The position numbers and the translations under genes were made by a program. 64,000 nt of DNA, taken from contig CAKQQS010000001.1 of NCBI GenBank assembly GCA_934271255.1, positions 310,001-374,000 on the forward strand, read 5' to 3'. This DNA comes from an uncultured Clostridia bacterium (lineage in GTDB: Bacteria; Bacillota; Clostridia; Christensenellales; Borkfalkiaceae). A model generated the notes under the pieces. That model saw nothing but the letters and a program-made list of their open reading frames with translations, was not told where the DNA came from and made no database searches. Every line of letters starts with the position of its first letter. Within the stretch, counting starts at the first letter, position 1. Below, one piece after another: positions 7,574-16,491 of this stretch.

Positions 7574-9103
7574 ATGAAAAAAAGATTTTTGGCTATGATT
7601 TTAGCCGCAGTAATGGTCGGAGCGACTTGCGCGTTTACGGCGTGCGGTTCTGACGACAAACCGGAAAAACAGGCTTACGTAAGCCTTGACATTAACCCGT
7701 CCGTCGAACTCATAGTCGACAAGGACAATAAAGTAGTAAGCGTCAGAGGTACGAACGAAGACGGGCAGGTTCTTTTATACGAAGAAGCGGGTATCAAAGG
7801 CGAAAGCGTTGACTCTGCCGTTGAGAAAATCACCGACCTTGCGGTCAAATACGGATATCTTAACGAAAACAACAAAGTAGTCGACACGACCGTTTCGTCG
7901 GGCGATAAAAAGTTTGCGAAAGAGATTTCGGCAAAGGTTGACGCAAGCGTTACGGCGACGGCTAAAAACTTAGGTCTTACCGTTACCACCGACGGCGAAG
8001 GCGCGTTCTCCCTTCTTCGCAAAATGGAAGAAGTAAAGAAACAATTCCCCGACAACAAGGCGGTTCAGAACGTAAGCGTCGCAAAGTTTAAACTTGCTCT
8101 TTCCGCATCCGAAACAGGTTCTATCTCGATAGACGCGGCAATCGAACTCGACGACGCGGAACTTATCGAAATGCTTAAAAAAGCAAGCGCGAAAATCGAA
8201 GAGTACGCGACGGAAGCGTATCTTGTAGCGAAAGAACAGGCTCTTGCGGTATACGACAAGGCAATAGAACTTTCGAGTTATGCGGTTTACACGCAATACT
8301 GCGTTGAAAGAATGGTTAAAAATCCCACCCCCGCTACTATGGCGACGGCTTATTACAGCGGAGTTTACCAAATGTACGCGGCGGCGGCAAAGAGTATAGA
8401 CGTTGCTTGCGACGTTGCTGAAAAATACGTACAAGCGAGAAACTATCCGCTTGACGAAGAACAAATTACCAAAATCGCTACCGCGCTCGGAATGGAATCC
8501 GTAGAACCCCTTAAAAACGCGAACGGCGACATCACCATAGCAAGTATCGAAGCGTACGCCGACAAATTGTTTAAAAACACCCCCGCTTCCGAACAACTCG
8601 AACAAGTTAAAGCCGCTTTAACAAACGCGCTTAACGAAATCGAAGCGGTTATCAAAGCGAAAGTAGACGAAATCACGGAAGAATACAAACCGCAAATCGA
8701 AGCGGTTATAACGGGCGCTCGTCAAATAGCGGACGGCGTAAAGACGATGCTTAACGCTTTGCCCGAAAACGTAAAAGAGGAACTCGATAACGCGATTGAC
8801 GATTTGAACGCTATCTTGTCCGATTTGGACAAAATACTCAAAGGCGAAAAAATCGAAATCCAAGATTTGAGAGCAACCGCAGACCGTCTGGAAGGAAAAG
8901 CAAAAACGTATCTCGATAAAGTTCACGAAAGTTTGTCGGAAGAAGAACTCAAAGAACTCGATTCCAGAAAAGAAGCTGCCGCTAAAAAATTAACGGCGGA
9001 AAAGAGAGCGTTTGAAAAAGCGTTGGACGACGCCGCTAAGAAAGCGAAAGAGTATCTTAAAAATCTTAAAGATTCTATAAAGAACAATCCCGAACCAATC
9101 TGA
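7574..9103 (+). CDS. Secreted lipoprotein with an RsgI-type middle domain
   Basis: This 509-residue protein has a lipoprotein signal peptide with lipobox FTAC (Cys24). Directly after it comes YVSLDINPSVELIVDKDN (residues 35-52), the hallmark of the RsgI middle domain, with the Asn41-Pro42 self-cleavage pair intact. The rest is Lys/Glu-rich and strongly helical, with coiled-coil-like stretches near the C-terminus (about 335-500). GGAGGT precedes the ATG. It shares the sigma gene's promoter motif, so it probably belongs to the same regulon. Unlike the neighbouring anti-sigma factor it has no cytosolic part, so it cannot hold sigma itself; it may sense or titrate the signal. Confidence 0.8.
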   Translation: MKKRFLAMILAAVMVGATCAFTACGSDDKPEKQAYVSLDINPSVELIVDKDNKVVSVRGTNEDGQVLLYEEAGIKGESVDSAVEKITDLAVKYGYLNENNKVVDTTVSSGDKKFAKEISAKVDASVTATAKNLGLTVTTDGEGAFSLLRKMEEVKKQFPDNKAVQNVSVAKFKLALSASETGSISIDAAIELDDAELIEMLKKASAKIEEYATEAYLVAKEQALAVYDKAIELSSYAVYTQYCVERMVKNPTPATMATAYYSGVYQMYAAAAKSIDVACDVAEKYVQARNYPLDEEQITKIATALGMESVEPLKNANGDITIASIEAYADKLFKNTPASEQLEQVKAALTNALNEIEAVIKAKVDEITEEYKPQIEAVITGARQIADGVKTMLNALPENVKEELDNAIDDLNAILSDLDKILKGEKIEIQDLRATADRLEGKAKTYLDKVHESLSEEELKELDSRKEAAAKKLTAEKRAFEKALDDAAKKAKEYLKNLKDSIKNNPEPI

Positions 9104-9175
9104 CGCGTTAATATTCACTATTCAGCACATTCTCCTACATATTCCCTATATAGGGTGAACACTCGCCCTGCAAAT

Positions 9176-9209
9176 CCCGCCGAAGGCTTCCCCCGTCGGC
9201 GGGGTTTTT
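9176..9209 (+). terminator. Intrinsic terminator of the sigma/RsgI locus
   Basis: CCCGCCGA (9176-9183) pairs with TCGGCGGG (9196-9203) and is followed by TTTTT. The rest of the 9104-9473 gap holds only this hairpin and the convergent terminator at 9397-9439; I see nothing else between them. Confidence 0.85.
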
Positions 9210-9394
9210 GCGTTTAATTGTCGGCGCCGCAACGTAGCGGACGGCAAAGCGGCGCGTTGTAGCAAACGGCGGAGTTTGGCAATGACCGACGGCGATATTG
9301 TATCGTACCGTGAACGTTGCGTATGATAACAGACGACGCGTTATAACGACAGACAACGATTTTTAATAATTACGCGGCGATGTTGTTCGGCGAT

Positions 9395-9439
9395 ACAAAA
9401 AACACCCCCGCTCTTTCGATAACCGAAAGGGCGGGGGTG
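9395..9439 (-). terminator. Intrinsic terminator of the hexuronate operon
   Basis: A 16-bp stem (9403-9418 with 9424-9439, one mismatch) is followed on the minus strand by TTTTTTG. It lies 35 nt after the kdgK stop. Confidence 0.85.
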
Positions 9440-9473
9440 AATATTAAAACAGAAATTAACGTATACCGAATTA

Positions 9474-10496
9474 TTATCTTTGAACTCTGCCGGAGGCGTT
9501 GCCGTTAGCAAGCGTTTCTACTTCCGAAACGGATACCATGTTGTAGTCCCCTTCGACGCTGTGTTTCAAGCAAGACGCCGCAACCGCGAACTCTATCGCT
9601 TTTTGAGCGTCGTATCCGTTTACGAGCGAATAGATAAGTCCGCCGCCGAAACTGTCGCCGCCGCCTACTCTGTCTACTATGTGCATAGCGTATTTTTTTG
9701 AAAATACCGCTTTGCCGTCCGTATACAGCATTGCCGACCAGTTATTGTCGTTAGCGGATAAACTTTCCCTCAGCGTAATCGCAACCCCTTTAAAGCCGAA
9801 TCTCGCCGTGAGTTTTTGGGCTACCGAAACGTAACCTTCTCTGTTCAATTTGCCCGTGTTTACGTCAGTGCCGTCCGCTTCTATACCGAAAACGTCTTTC
9901 GCGTCTTCTTCGTTCGCGATGCAATAATCGACGTATTTACATATCTCGCCCATAACTTCGCCCGCTTTTTCTTTGCTCCATAACTTTTTGCGGAAATTAA
10001 GGTCGCAAGATACCGTCAACCCTTTTTCTTTCGCTTTCTTGCACGCTTCGAGCGTTATCTTCGCCGTTTCGTCCGAAAGCGCGGGAGTTATTCCCGTGAA
10101 ATGGAACCATTTCGCTCCGTCGAAAATCTCGTCCCATTCAAAATCCGTTTCTTTCGCGGTCGCTATCGACGAACCCGCTCTGTCGTATATGACTTTGCTC
10201 GGTCTTTGGCTCGCGCCTTTTTCACAGTAATATATACCTACTCTGTCGCCGCCGCGTACGATTTTCGACGTGTCTACGCCGAACTTTCTGAGCGAATTAA
10301 CCGCCGCCTGACCTATCTCGTGAGCAGGCAGTTTGCTTACGAACGCAACGTCTACGCCGTAGTTGGCAAGGCTTACCGCCACGTTCGCTTCCGCTCCGCC
10401 GAAAGTCGCTTGCATATCGTCGCTTTGCACGAATCTCAAATACCCTTGCGGGGCAAGTCTTAACATCAATTCTCCGAACGTTATTACTTTTGACAT
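9474..10496 (-). CDS. kdgK: 2-keto-3-deoxygluconate kinase, PfkB family
   Basis: This 340-residue ribokinase/PfkB-family sugar kinase phosphorylates KDG to KDPG in the cytosol. It has the N-terminal GG substrate-binding region (FGGAEANVAVSLA) and the C-terminal PfkB signature DRVGGGDSFGGG with the catalytic Asp. The start at 10496 is supported by AGGAG and overlaps the 3' end of the aldolase gene by 13 nt. Its place behind uxaB, uxaA, uxaC and eda makes KDG the expected substrate. It is the last gene of the operon. Confidence 0.92.
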   Translation of the reverse strand: MSKVITFGELMLRLAPQGYLRFVQSDDMQATFGGAEANVAVSLANYGVDVAFVSKLPAHEIGQAAVNSLRKFGVDTSKIVRGGDRVGIYYCEKGASQRPSKVIYDRAGSSIATAKETDFEWDEIFDGAKWFHFTGITPALSDETAKITLEACKKAKEKGLTVSCDLNFRKKLWSKEKAGEVMGEICKYVDYCIANEEDAKDVFGIEADGTDVNTGKLNREGYVSVAQKLTARFGFKGVAITLRESLSANDNNWSAMLYTDGKAVFSKKYAMHIVDRVGGGDSFGGGLIYSLVNGYDAQKAIEFAVAASCLKHSVEGDYNMVSVSEVETLANGNASGRVQR

Positions 10497-11035
10497 TTTT
10501 CCAAACTCTCCTTTACGAAACTGCTTCCGCCGACGGCGTAAATCTTGTCCCAACTCAAATATTCGTCTTTATTCGCCCCGTCTACTCCGCCCGTCGGTAT
10601 AAACTTTATCTGCGGGAACGCCGACGACAAAGCCTTCATCGCTTTAAGTCCGCCGTATACGTTTGCGGGGAAAAACTTAACTACGTTAAGCCCGAGCGAT
10701 ATCGCTTGCATTATCTCGGTAGGCGTTGCGCAACCGGGGAAATAATCGACGTTTTTCTTTTTGCAATACTTCGCGACTTCCGCCGACAGTCCGGGCGAAA
10801 CGATGAACTTCGCGCCCGCTTCCAAAGCGTCTTTGCATTGTTTTTTGTTGATGACCGTACCCGCCCCGACGTTCATATCGGGAAACTTTTCGACGGCAAG
10901 TTTAATGGCGTCTTTCGCGCAGTCCGTTCTGAAACAAATCTCCGCGCAATTTATGCCGTTTGACTTTAAAGCGTTTAAAACCTTTTCCGTTTCGTCTACG
11001 CTTTTTAATACTACTACGGGAATAATTCTATCCAT
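10484..11035 (-). CDS. eda: KDPG/KHG aldolase
   Basis: This 183-residue class I aldolase would cleave KDPG to pyruvate and glyceraldehyde 3-phosphate. The Schiff-base lysine is K120 in VVKFFPA, the catalytic Glu is E32 in AEICFRT, and GAGTV (57-61) and the phosphate-binding FIPTGGV are present. It is about 20-25 residues shorter than most family members because the first helix is missing. The AGGAG lies inside the end of uxaC. It overlaps kdgK. A second, more distant aldolase is at 31318-31956. Confidence 0.92.
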   Translation of the reverse strand: MDRIIPVVVLKSVDETEKVLNALKSNGINCAEICFRTDCAKDAIKLAVEKFPDMNVGAGTVINKKQCKDALEAGAKFIVSPGLSAEVAKYCKKKNVDYFPGCATPTEIMQAISLGLNVVKFFPANVYGGLKAMKALSSAFPQIKFIPTGGVDGANKDEYLSWDKIYAVGGSSFVKESLEKCQK

Positions 11036-11039
11036 TTTT

Positions 11040-12422
11040 TCATTCTCCTATACCGAAATACCGTACCGCGTTGTTATACGATACGTCTTCTATAACTTTT
11101 CCTATCAAATCGAGGTCTTTCGTAATTTCGCCGTTTTCGACGAGCGCGCCCAGATACGAACAAAGTATTCTTCTGAAATAATGATGACGGGGATATGACA
11201 AAAACGACCTGCTGTCCGTGAGCATTCCTACGAACGCGCCTAAATGCCCCGTAGCCGTCAAATCGTCCAGATGTTTGTACATACCCGCCTTGTTGTCCAA
11301 AAACCACCACGCGGGACCGTATTGCAGTTTACCTTTCACGCCCCCTTGCTGGAAACAACCTATAAGCGTCATTATCTCCGAGTTCATTTTGGGGTTAAGG
11401 TTAAACACTATCGTGCGCGGCAACGAGTTTTCTCGGTTGAGCCTGTCGAACAGTTTGCTCATCTCCGCAATGCCGTCGTCTTCGGCTATCGAGTCGAAAC
11501 CCGTGTCCAAACCCAACGTGTTCAGCATTACCGTGTTGTTGTTTCTCATCGCGCCGACGTGCAATTCCGTCCTTATACCGCGTTTCGCGTACAGCTTCAT
11601 CAAAAAGTAGGTAAGATACCCTTTGAAAATCTCGCTTTCCTTGTCCGTAACCTTTTCGCCTTTTCTGCGTTTCAAGAACACTTTTTCGGCGTCTTTCTCT
11701 TCGGCTATCGGGTACACGCGCTGTAAAGCGATGTCGCTCGCTTTTGCTCCCGCCTCAATAAACGCGTCGAGCCGTTCTTCCAACTTGTCTTTAAGTTCCG
11801 TCAGATTCTTAACGTCGCCCAGCCTGTCTACGAACGCGTTGTACGTTTCCGCTTCGATATTCATTATCTTGTCCGCTCTGAACGCGGGAAGCACCTTGAA
11901 CTTGTAATTTTTCTTTTTAATCTTTTCAAAAGTCGTCAGGTCGTCGAACACTTCGTTCGTCGTGAAAACGTATTTTACGTTCGATTTCTCTATCAGATTT
12001 TGCGGCGTTACCTTGTTCAACCTGATATAGTCGTTGCACCACGACCATATCTGTTCGGCGTTTTCTTCGTTGATTTCGAGTTCGCAGTTGAAAAACTCTT
12101 TGAGTTCTACTTGCGACCAGTGATACAGCGGGTTGCCGAACGCCGTGCCCAACACTTTGCAATACGTCAAAAACTTGTCGTGGTTGCTAGCCGTTCCCGT
12201 TATATACTCTTCGTCTACGCCGTAGTTTCGCATCAGCCGCCATTTGTAGTGATCTCCGCCGAGCCATACTTCAAAAATATCTTTAAACTCTTTGTTTTCG
12301 AGTATTTCCTTTTCCGACAAATGACAGTGATAATCGCATATCGGCATATCTTTGGCGTACTTAACGTACAGTTTTTCCGCCGTCTTCGTGGTGAGCATAA
12401 AGTTATCTTTTATATAACTCAT
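11040..12422 (-). CDS. uxaC: Uronate isomerase (glucuronate/galacturonate isomerase)
   Basis: This 460-residue enzyme of the amidohydrolase-fold uronate isomerase family interconverts D-glucuronate and fructuronate, or D-galacturonate and tagaturonate. The N-terminal metal-binding motif HCHL (H32, H34) and the long conserved body, including YKWRLMRNYGV, are characteristic. Length matches the family. Its ATG overlaps the uxaA stop (ATGA), so translation is coupled. It supplies the first step of the pathway encoded around it. Confidence 0.95.
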   Translation of the reverse strand: MSYIKDNFMLTTKTAEKLYVKYAKDMPICDYHCHLSEKEILENKEFKDIFEVWLGGDHYKWRLMRNYGVDEEYITGTASNHDKFLTYCKVLGTAFGNPLYHWSQVELKEFFNCELEINEENAEQIWSWCNDYIRLNKVTPQNLIEKSNVKYVFTTNEVFDDLTTFEKIKKKNYKFKVLPAFRADKIMNIEAETYNAFVDRLGDVKNLTELKDKLEERLDAFIEAGAKASDIALQRVYPIAEEKDAEKVFLKRRKGEKVTDKESEIFKGYLTYFLMKLYAKRGIRTELHVGAMRNNNTVMLNTLGLDTGFDSIAEDDGIAEMSKLFDRLNRENSLPRTIVFNLNPKMNSEIMTLIGCFQQGGVKGKLQYGPAWWFLDNKAGMYKHLDDLTATGHLGAFVGMLTDSRSFLSYPRHHYFRRILCSYLGALVENGEITKDLDLIGKVIEDVSYNNAVRYFGIGE

Positions 12423-13822
12423 AACGTTACTCCTTGTTTATAAAACGCTATTTCTCTTATATCTTCGCTCTTACACTTATATTCGCCGTTTACCGTTTTT
12501 ATCAATAGATTATAAAGTCCGTCTTCGTCTACGCCGTAAGCGTTAAAGTCCGTCCAGTCGTCTTTAAAAGCCGCAAGTTTGTCGTTGGACGCGATTTTCA
12601 TCGTCGGTACGAAAGTCGAAAAAGGCGTGCCTCTTCCCGTAGTGAACAAGACTATCTGACACCCCGACGCGGCAAGCGCGGTCGAAGCGATTAAGTCGTT
12701 GCCGGGCGCGTTAAGTACGGAAACGCCTTGCTTTTTGAGTATATCTCCGTATCCCAAGACGTCCCGAATAGGCGTACTGCCCGCTTTTTCGATACAGCCG
12801 AGCGACTTTTCTTCAAGCGTGGTGATACCGCCCTTTTTATTGCCGGGACTCGGATTTTCGTAAACGGGAAATCCTTGCGAAATATACCCGTTCTTGAAAT
12901 CTATTATCATTTTTTTATATTCTTCGTACACGTGCTCGTTTGCGCATTTGTTCATAAGCAGTTGTTCCGCGCCGAACATCTCGGGTACTTCCGTAAGTAT
13001 CGCGCTGCCGCCGTACCCGACGACTCTGTCCGTTATCTTGCCGACGAGCGGGTTTGCCGTAAGCCCCGAATACCCGTCGCTGCCGCCGCATTTAAGCCCT
13101 ATGCACAATTCTGACATCGGCACGGGTTCTCTTTTTAAGTCCTTTATCTCGTCGACAAACCTTTTTATTATATCGAGTCCGTACTCTACTTCGTCCTTGA
13201 CTTCCTGACAGTTGAAAAACTCGATATTGTCCCTGCCGAACGGTTTCAAATACTCTTTTATTCCGTCAAGCCCGTTGTTTTCGCACCCAAGCCCCACGAA
13301 CAACACCTTGCTCGCGTTAGGGTTCAATGCCACCCCGCACAACAATTTTTTGATGTTTTCGTTATCGAATCCGAGTTGCGAACAACCGAATTGATGCGTC
13401 AGCGCGAATATTCCGTCAATGCTTCCGCAAACGTATTTTTGAGCAAGTTTTTCCATTCTCAGACACACGCCGTTTACGCACCCGACGGTCGGAATAATGT
13501 ATATTTCGTTTCGTATACCCGCTCTGCCGTCCTTTCTTTTATAACCCAGAAACGTTGCGGGTTCAATCTTTTTTTCGTTGAGTTCGGGATTGTATTCGTA
13601 CGAAAAACTTTCGTCCAAATGGGATTTTACGTTATGCGTATGCACCCATTCGCCTTTTTTTATGTCTTTCGTCGCCCTGCCGATTATCTCGCCGTATTTG
13701 ATTATCGGCTCGCCTTTTTTCACGTCGGTAAGCGCGTATTTATGCCCCGCGGGGATTTGGTCGTTCCCTTTAAGTTCTACGCCTACGTTGTCTTTGCCGT
13801 TTATGATGATATGTTCATTCAT
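12419..13822 (-). CDS. uxaA: Altronate dehydratase
   Basis: This 467-residue protein joins an N-terminal SAF-like domain (about 1-100) to the large UxaA catalytic domain, with conserved HQFGCSQLG, KCGGSDGYSG and TGRGTPFS stretches. It dehydrates D-altronate to 2-keto-3-deoxygluconate and usually needs Fe2+ or Mn2+. The start at 13822 overlaps the uxaB stop by 8 nt and follows AGGCGG; a longer N-terminus would lie inside uxaB. It is the second gene of the operon. Confidence 0.95.
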   Translation of the reverse strand: MNEHIIINGKDNVGVELKGNDQIPAGHKYALTDVKKGEPIIKYGEIIGRATKDIKKGEWVHTHNVKSHLDESFSYEYNPELNEKKIEPATFLGYKRKDGRAGIRNEIYIIPTVGCVNGVCLRMEKLAQKYVCGSIDGIFALTHQFGCSQLGFDNENIKKLLCGVALNPNASKVLFVGLGCENNGLDGIKEYLKPFGRDNIEFFNCQEVKDEVEYGLDIIKRFVDEIKDLKREPVPMSELCIGLKCGGSDGYSGLTANPLVGKITDRVVGYGGSAILTEVPEMFGAEQLLMNKCANEHVYEEYKKMIIDFKNGYISQGFPVYENPSPGNKKGGITTLEEKSLGCIEKAGSTPIRDVLGYGDILKKQGVSVLNAPGNDLIASTALAASGCQIVLFTTGRGTPFSTFVPTMKIASNDKLAAFKDDWTDFNAYGVDEDGLYNLLIKTVNGEYKCKSEDIREIAFYKQGVTL

Positions 13823-15188
13823 TGCATTTACCGCCTGATAACTCGTGTACGATACGCTTGACGAACTCCGCAAACCCCGAATACTTCGTCAAATCTTCAC
13901 CCCACGCTTTTTCGTTTTTCATAAAGTCTATAACGCACCCGCCGTTTGCAAAGTATTCGAGATACTCCGCGTCGTCGTTGAGTTCCGTTTTTTTAGTCGG
14001 CAAAGCAGCGTAATACTTGCCGTCCGTTCCTTTCTTAACGCTTTTATATATCGCCATAAGATAGGAAAATCCCGTTGCGAGATTAACGGGTATTTCGCCG
14101 TACCTTGCGTAATAGTCCTTAAACGACGGCAAATCTCTCGCGCGCCATTTGCTTATGCTGTTTAACGCTATGCTCGTCAACATGTGGTTCAAAAACGGGT
14201 TCATAAACCTGTCGACTATTCCGTCTGCGAAAACCTTCGTAGCCGCAACGTCGTCGGATACGAAAGGTATTATTTCCCTTTCGAGCGTATCCGTGATAAA
14301 CGCGGACATCTCTTTGTCTTTCATACAATCGTAAACCGTTTCAAACCCTTTCCAAAGTCCTACGGGAACAAGGTTGGTATGACTGCCGTTAAGCACTCTT
14401 ACCTTTCTTTTCTTGTAATACTTGACGTCTTTCGTCAGCACGACTTCTATTCCGTGAACGCCCGCTTTTATATATTCGCCGACGTTCCCCTTGTCTTCGA
14501 CTACCCACAATCCGAACGGCTCGCCTATCGTCATCAACTCGTCCGCTTCGCCGATAAGGTCGGTCAGATGCGCTCTCGTCTTCTCGTCTTTCGGATACCC
14601 CGAAACGATACGGTCTACCAGCGTGTTGCAAAAATAGTTTTCTTTGTCAACCCACGCTTTAAACTCTTCGGGCAGTTTCCATAAGTTTATATACGCCGAA
14701 ACGCACCTGTAAAGTTCGTCCGCGTTGTCGTCGATAAGTTCGACGGGCAGTACGTAAAGCCCGCTTAAACCGGCTTTAAACCGCTCGAAAAGGAACTTCG
14801 TGAGTTTTGCGGGATAGGTTATCTTTTCAAACCCGTTTACGTCGTCGTTTTCGTTAAAACATATACCCGCTTCCGTAGTGTTGGATACGATTACTTTTAA
14901 CTCTTCGTCTTTCGCAAGCGACGTATACTCTTCGTATTCGTCGAACGGGCTTATCGCTTTTTTCACGCAGGTTATTTCGTGAACGTCTTCGACTTCCCTG
15001 CCGTTCGCCATACCCCTTAAAACGACGTGGTATACGTTGTTTTGCTTTTTGAACTTGTCAAAATTGCCGAACGGTATGGGCTTAACGATGTCGACTTCGT
15101 AATTTCCGCCTTCTTTGTTTAACTCGTTAAAATAGTAGTCGGCAAAGGCTCTTAAAAAGTTTCCTTCTCCGAATTGCAATATTTTCAT
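13815..15188 (-). CDS. uxaB: Tagaturonate reductase (altronate oxidoreductase)
   Basis: This 457-residue member of the polyol/mannitol dehydrogenase family reduces tagaturonate to altronate with NADH. The N-terminal FGEGNFLRAF binds the dinucleotide, and RVLNGSHTNLVP plus the C-terminal helical domain are typical. The N-terminus begins directly at the Rossmann strand and lacks the usual 15-residue leader. It is the first gene of the operon, 103 nt from the divergent AraC regulator. Confidence 0.93.
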   Translation of the reverse strand: MKILQFGEGNFLRAFADYYFNELNKEGGNYEVDIVKPIPFGNFDKFKKQNNVYHVVLRGMANGREVEDVHEITCVKKAISPFDEYEEYTSLAKDEELKVIVSNTTEAGICFNENDDVNGFEKITYPAKLTKFLFERFKAGLSGLYVLPVELIDDNADELYRCVSAYINLWKLPEEFKAWVDKENYFCNTLVDRIVSGYPKDEKTRAHLTDLIGEADELMTIGEPFGLWVVEDKGNVGEYIKAGVHGIEVVLTKDVKYYKKRKVRVLNGSHTNLVPVGLWKGFETVYDCMKDKEMSAFITDTLEREIIPFVSDDVAATKVFADGIVDRFMNPFLNHMLTSIALNSISKWRARDLPSFKDYYARYGEIPVNLATGFSYLMAIYKSVKKGTDGKYYAALPTKKTELNDDAEYLEYFANGGCVIDFMKNEKAWGEDLTKYSGFAEFVKRIVHELSGGKCNE

Positions 15189-15210
15189 ACTTTTTTACTC
15201 CTTTTATTGT

Positions 15211-15219
15211 AGTATAGCA
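15211..15219 (-). promoter_or_regulatory. Extended -10 promoter of the uxa-eda-kdgK operon
   Basis: On the minus strand, TGCTATACT provides an extended -10 (TATACT at 15211-15216) with no strong -35 at 17 bp. A weak -35 with extended -10 is what an activator-dependent promoter would look like. The AraC regulator is transcribed divergently from the same 103-nt gap. Confidence 0.6.
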
Positions 15220-15228
15220 CTTTTTTAT

Positions 15229-15257
15229 TTGCAATACCATATAAAAAGTTATATAAT
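15229..15257 (+). promoter_or_regulatory. Sigma-A promoter of the AraC-family regulator
   Basis: TTGCAA (15229-15234), 17 bp and TATAAT (15252-15257) lie 34 nt before the regulator ATG. It overlaps the uxa promoter region, so the two directions may interfere. Confidence 0.75.
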
Positions 15258-15290
15258 TCTAATATATTCTATATATCTTAAAGGTAATTC

Positions 15291-16091
15291 ATGAAATACG
15301 TCGAGTTTGAAAAAATGATAAAAGACAAAGAATGGGCGATGACGGACTTGCACAGCCACAACCATTACGAAATATATTTTCTTGTCAAGGGAACGAGAGA
15401 GTTCTTTCTGAAAGACAAAATGTATAAAATAACGTCCCCATGCGTTATCGTGATACCGCCGTACACGATGCACAAAACGGAAGGCGCGGAGTTTACGAGA
15501 ATAAACGTAAACGTTACGGCGGAAACGCTTAACCCTTACGAGTTGTCCGTACTGACGGATATGAGCGAAAAAGTCATCACTTTCCCCGAAAAGGGATTTG
15601 AAGAAATACGCGCGGTTCTGCGCGGGGCGGAAATAGAATCGGCGCGCGACGACAGATACGCCAAAGACGTTTTAAACGGGTATTTTTCGTATCTCGTGAT
15701 ACTTCTCGACAAAGCGAGCGGTCGCGAAACGCTTTCCCCGACGACGGGTACGCACGAAAAGGCTTCGCCCGTTACCCTTAAAATAATCGACTATATATCC
15801 AACAACTTTTCGGAAAAAATCACCCTCGACGATTTGTCCGAGCGGTTTTATTTGTCGAAAGTGTCTATCTGCTCGGCTTTTAAGCGGGCTATGAACTGCA
15901 CCGTCGGGGAATACCTGATAAGAATAAGGCTGAATAAAGCGAAACAACTCCTTTCTTTCACGAAAAAAAGCGTCGAAGAAATAGCAAGCCTTTGCGGTTT
16001 TTCTTCGGGCGCGTATATGGGGCTTATCTTTAAAGAAAAAATCGGACTTTCTCCGCTTGAATACCGCAAACTTCAATCGACAAAAGACTAA
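15291..16091 (+). CDS. AraC-family transcriptional regulator of hexuronate use
   Basis: This 266-residue protein has an N-terminal cupin-like sensor domain (about 1-130, with HSHNHYEIYF near residue 22) and a C-terminal pair of AraC helix-turn-helix motifs (about 160-262, ending near GFSSGAYMGLIFKEKIGLSPLEYR). AAGGT precedes the ATG. It is divergent from uxaB, so it most likely activates the hexuronate operon in response to a uronate or KDG; the ligand is inferred. Confidence 0.88.
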   Translation: MKYVEFEKMIKDKEWAMTDLHSHNHYEIYFLVKGTREFFLKDKMYKITSPCVIVIPPYTMHKTEGAEFTRINVNVTAETLNPYELSVLTDMSEKVITFPEKGFEEIRAVLRGAEIESARDDRYAKDVLNGYFSYLVILLDKASGRETLSPTTGTHEKASPVTLKIIDYISNNFSEKITLDDLSERFYLSKVSICSAFKRAMNCTVGEYLIRIRLNKAKQLLSFTKKSVEEIASLCGFSSGAYMGLIFKEKIGLSPLEYRKLQSTKD

Positions 16092-16144
16092 CGGTTGCCA
16101 TTTTTCGCGGACGGCTGTTTGAAAAGTCCTTGACGCTATCAAAC

Positions 16145-16180
16145 CGCAACGCCAAAACCAACGCTAACGGTTGCGTTTTT
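16145..16180 (+). terminator. Probable terminator of the AraC gene
   Basis: CGCAAC (16145-16150) pairs with GTTGCG (16170-16175) over a long loop and is followed by TTTTT. The stem is modest. Confidence 0.5.
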
Positions 16181-16218
16181 ATAAAAACCTAGTTTAAAAA
16201 TCGGTTAAAATGTTTTAT

Positions 16219-16258
16219 AAAAAAATACCGCCGTCGGGCAGACAGCCCGACGGCGGTA
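16219..16258 (-). terminator. Intrinsic terminator of the SPFH/zinc-ribbon cluster
   Basis: A perfect 14-bp stem (16226-16239 with 16245-16258) is followed on the minus strand by a run of seven T. It lies 16 nt after the last small gene. Confidence 0.88.
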
Positions 16259-16273
16259 AATTATACTTGTCGA

Positions 16274-16477
16274 TTATTTTTTAGGCGGATGTAAATCCCA
16301 GTCGGGAAATCCGTTTGCAAAACCCGCCAAATCTTCCGAAATGTTGGTTTCTACGTCGTATTTGTCGATATCTTCGGCAAACATGCTTGCAAGTTCGTCT
16401 TCCGCGCCTTCCATCGAAACAGCCGTTTCGTCGACGGTTACGGTAGTTGCCTGATCAATATTTTTCTTTTCGTCCAT
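16274..16477 (-). CDS. Small acidic protein, last gene of the SPFH cluster
   Basis: This 67-residue acidic protein ends in a Trp/Pro-containing basic tail (PDWDLHPPKK). It has no transmembrane segment, no Cys and no domain I recognise. GGGGGAG precedes the ATG at proper spacing, and a strong terminator follows the stop, which supports a real gene. It is 15 nt from the 578-residue gene. It may be an adaptor for the membrane complex encoded upstream. Confidence 0.65.
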   Translation of the reverse strand: MDEKKNIDQATTVTVDETAVSMEGAEDELASMFAEDIDKYDVETNISEDLAGFANGFPDWDLHPPKK

Positions 16478-16491
16478 TGTTTTTCTCCCCC

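Noticed and set aside
9135..9356. 73-codon minus-strand frame between the sigma locus and kdgK
   Set aside because: It spans the lipoprotein terminator, and nothing resembles a ribosome-binding site or known protein.
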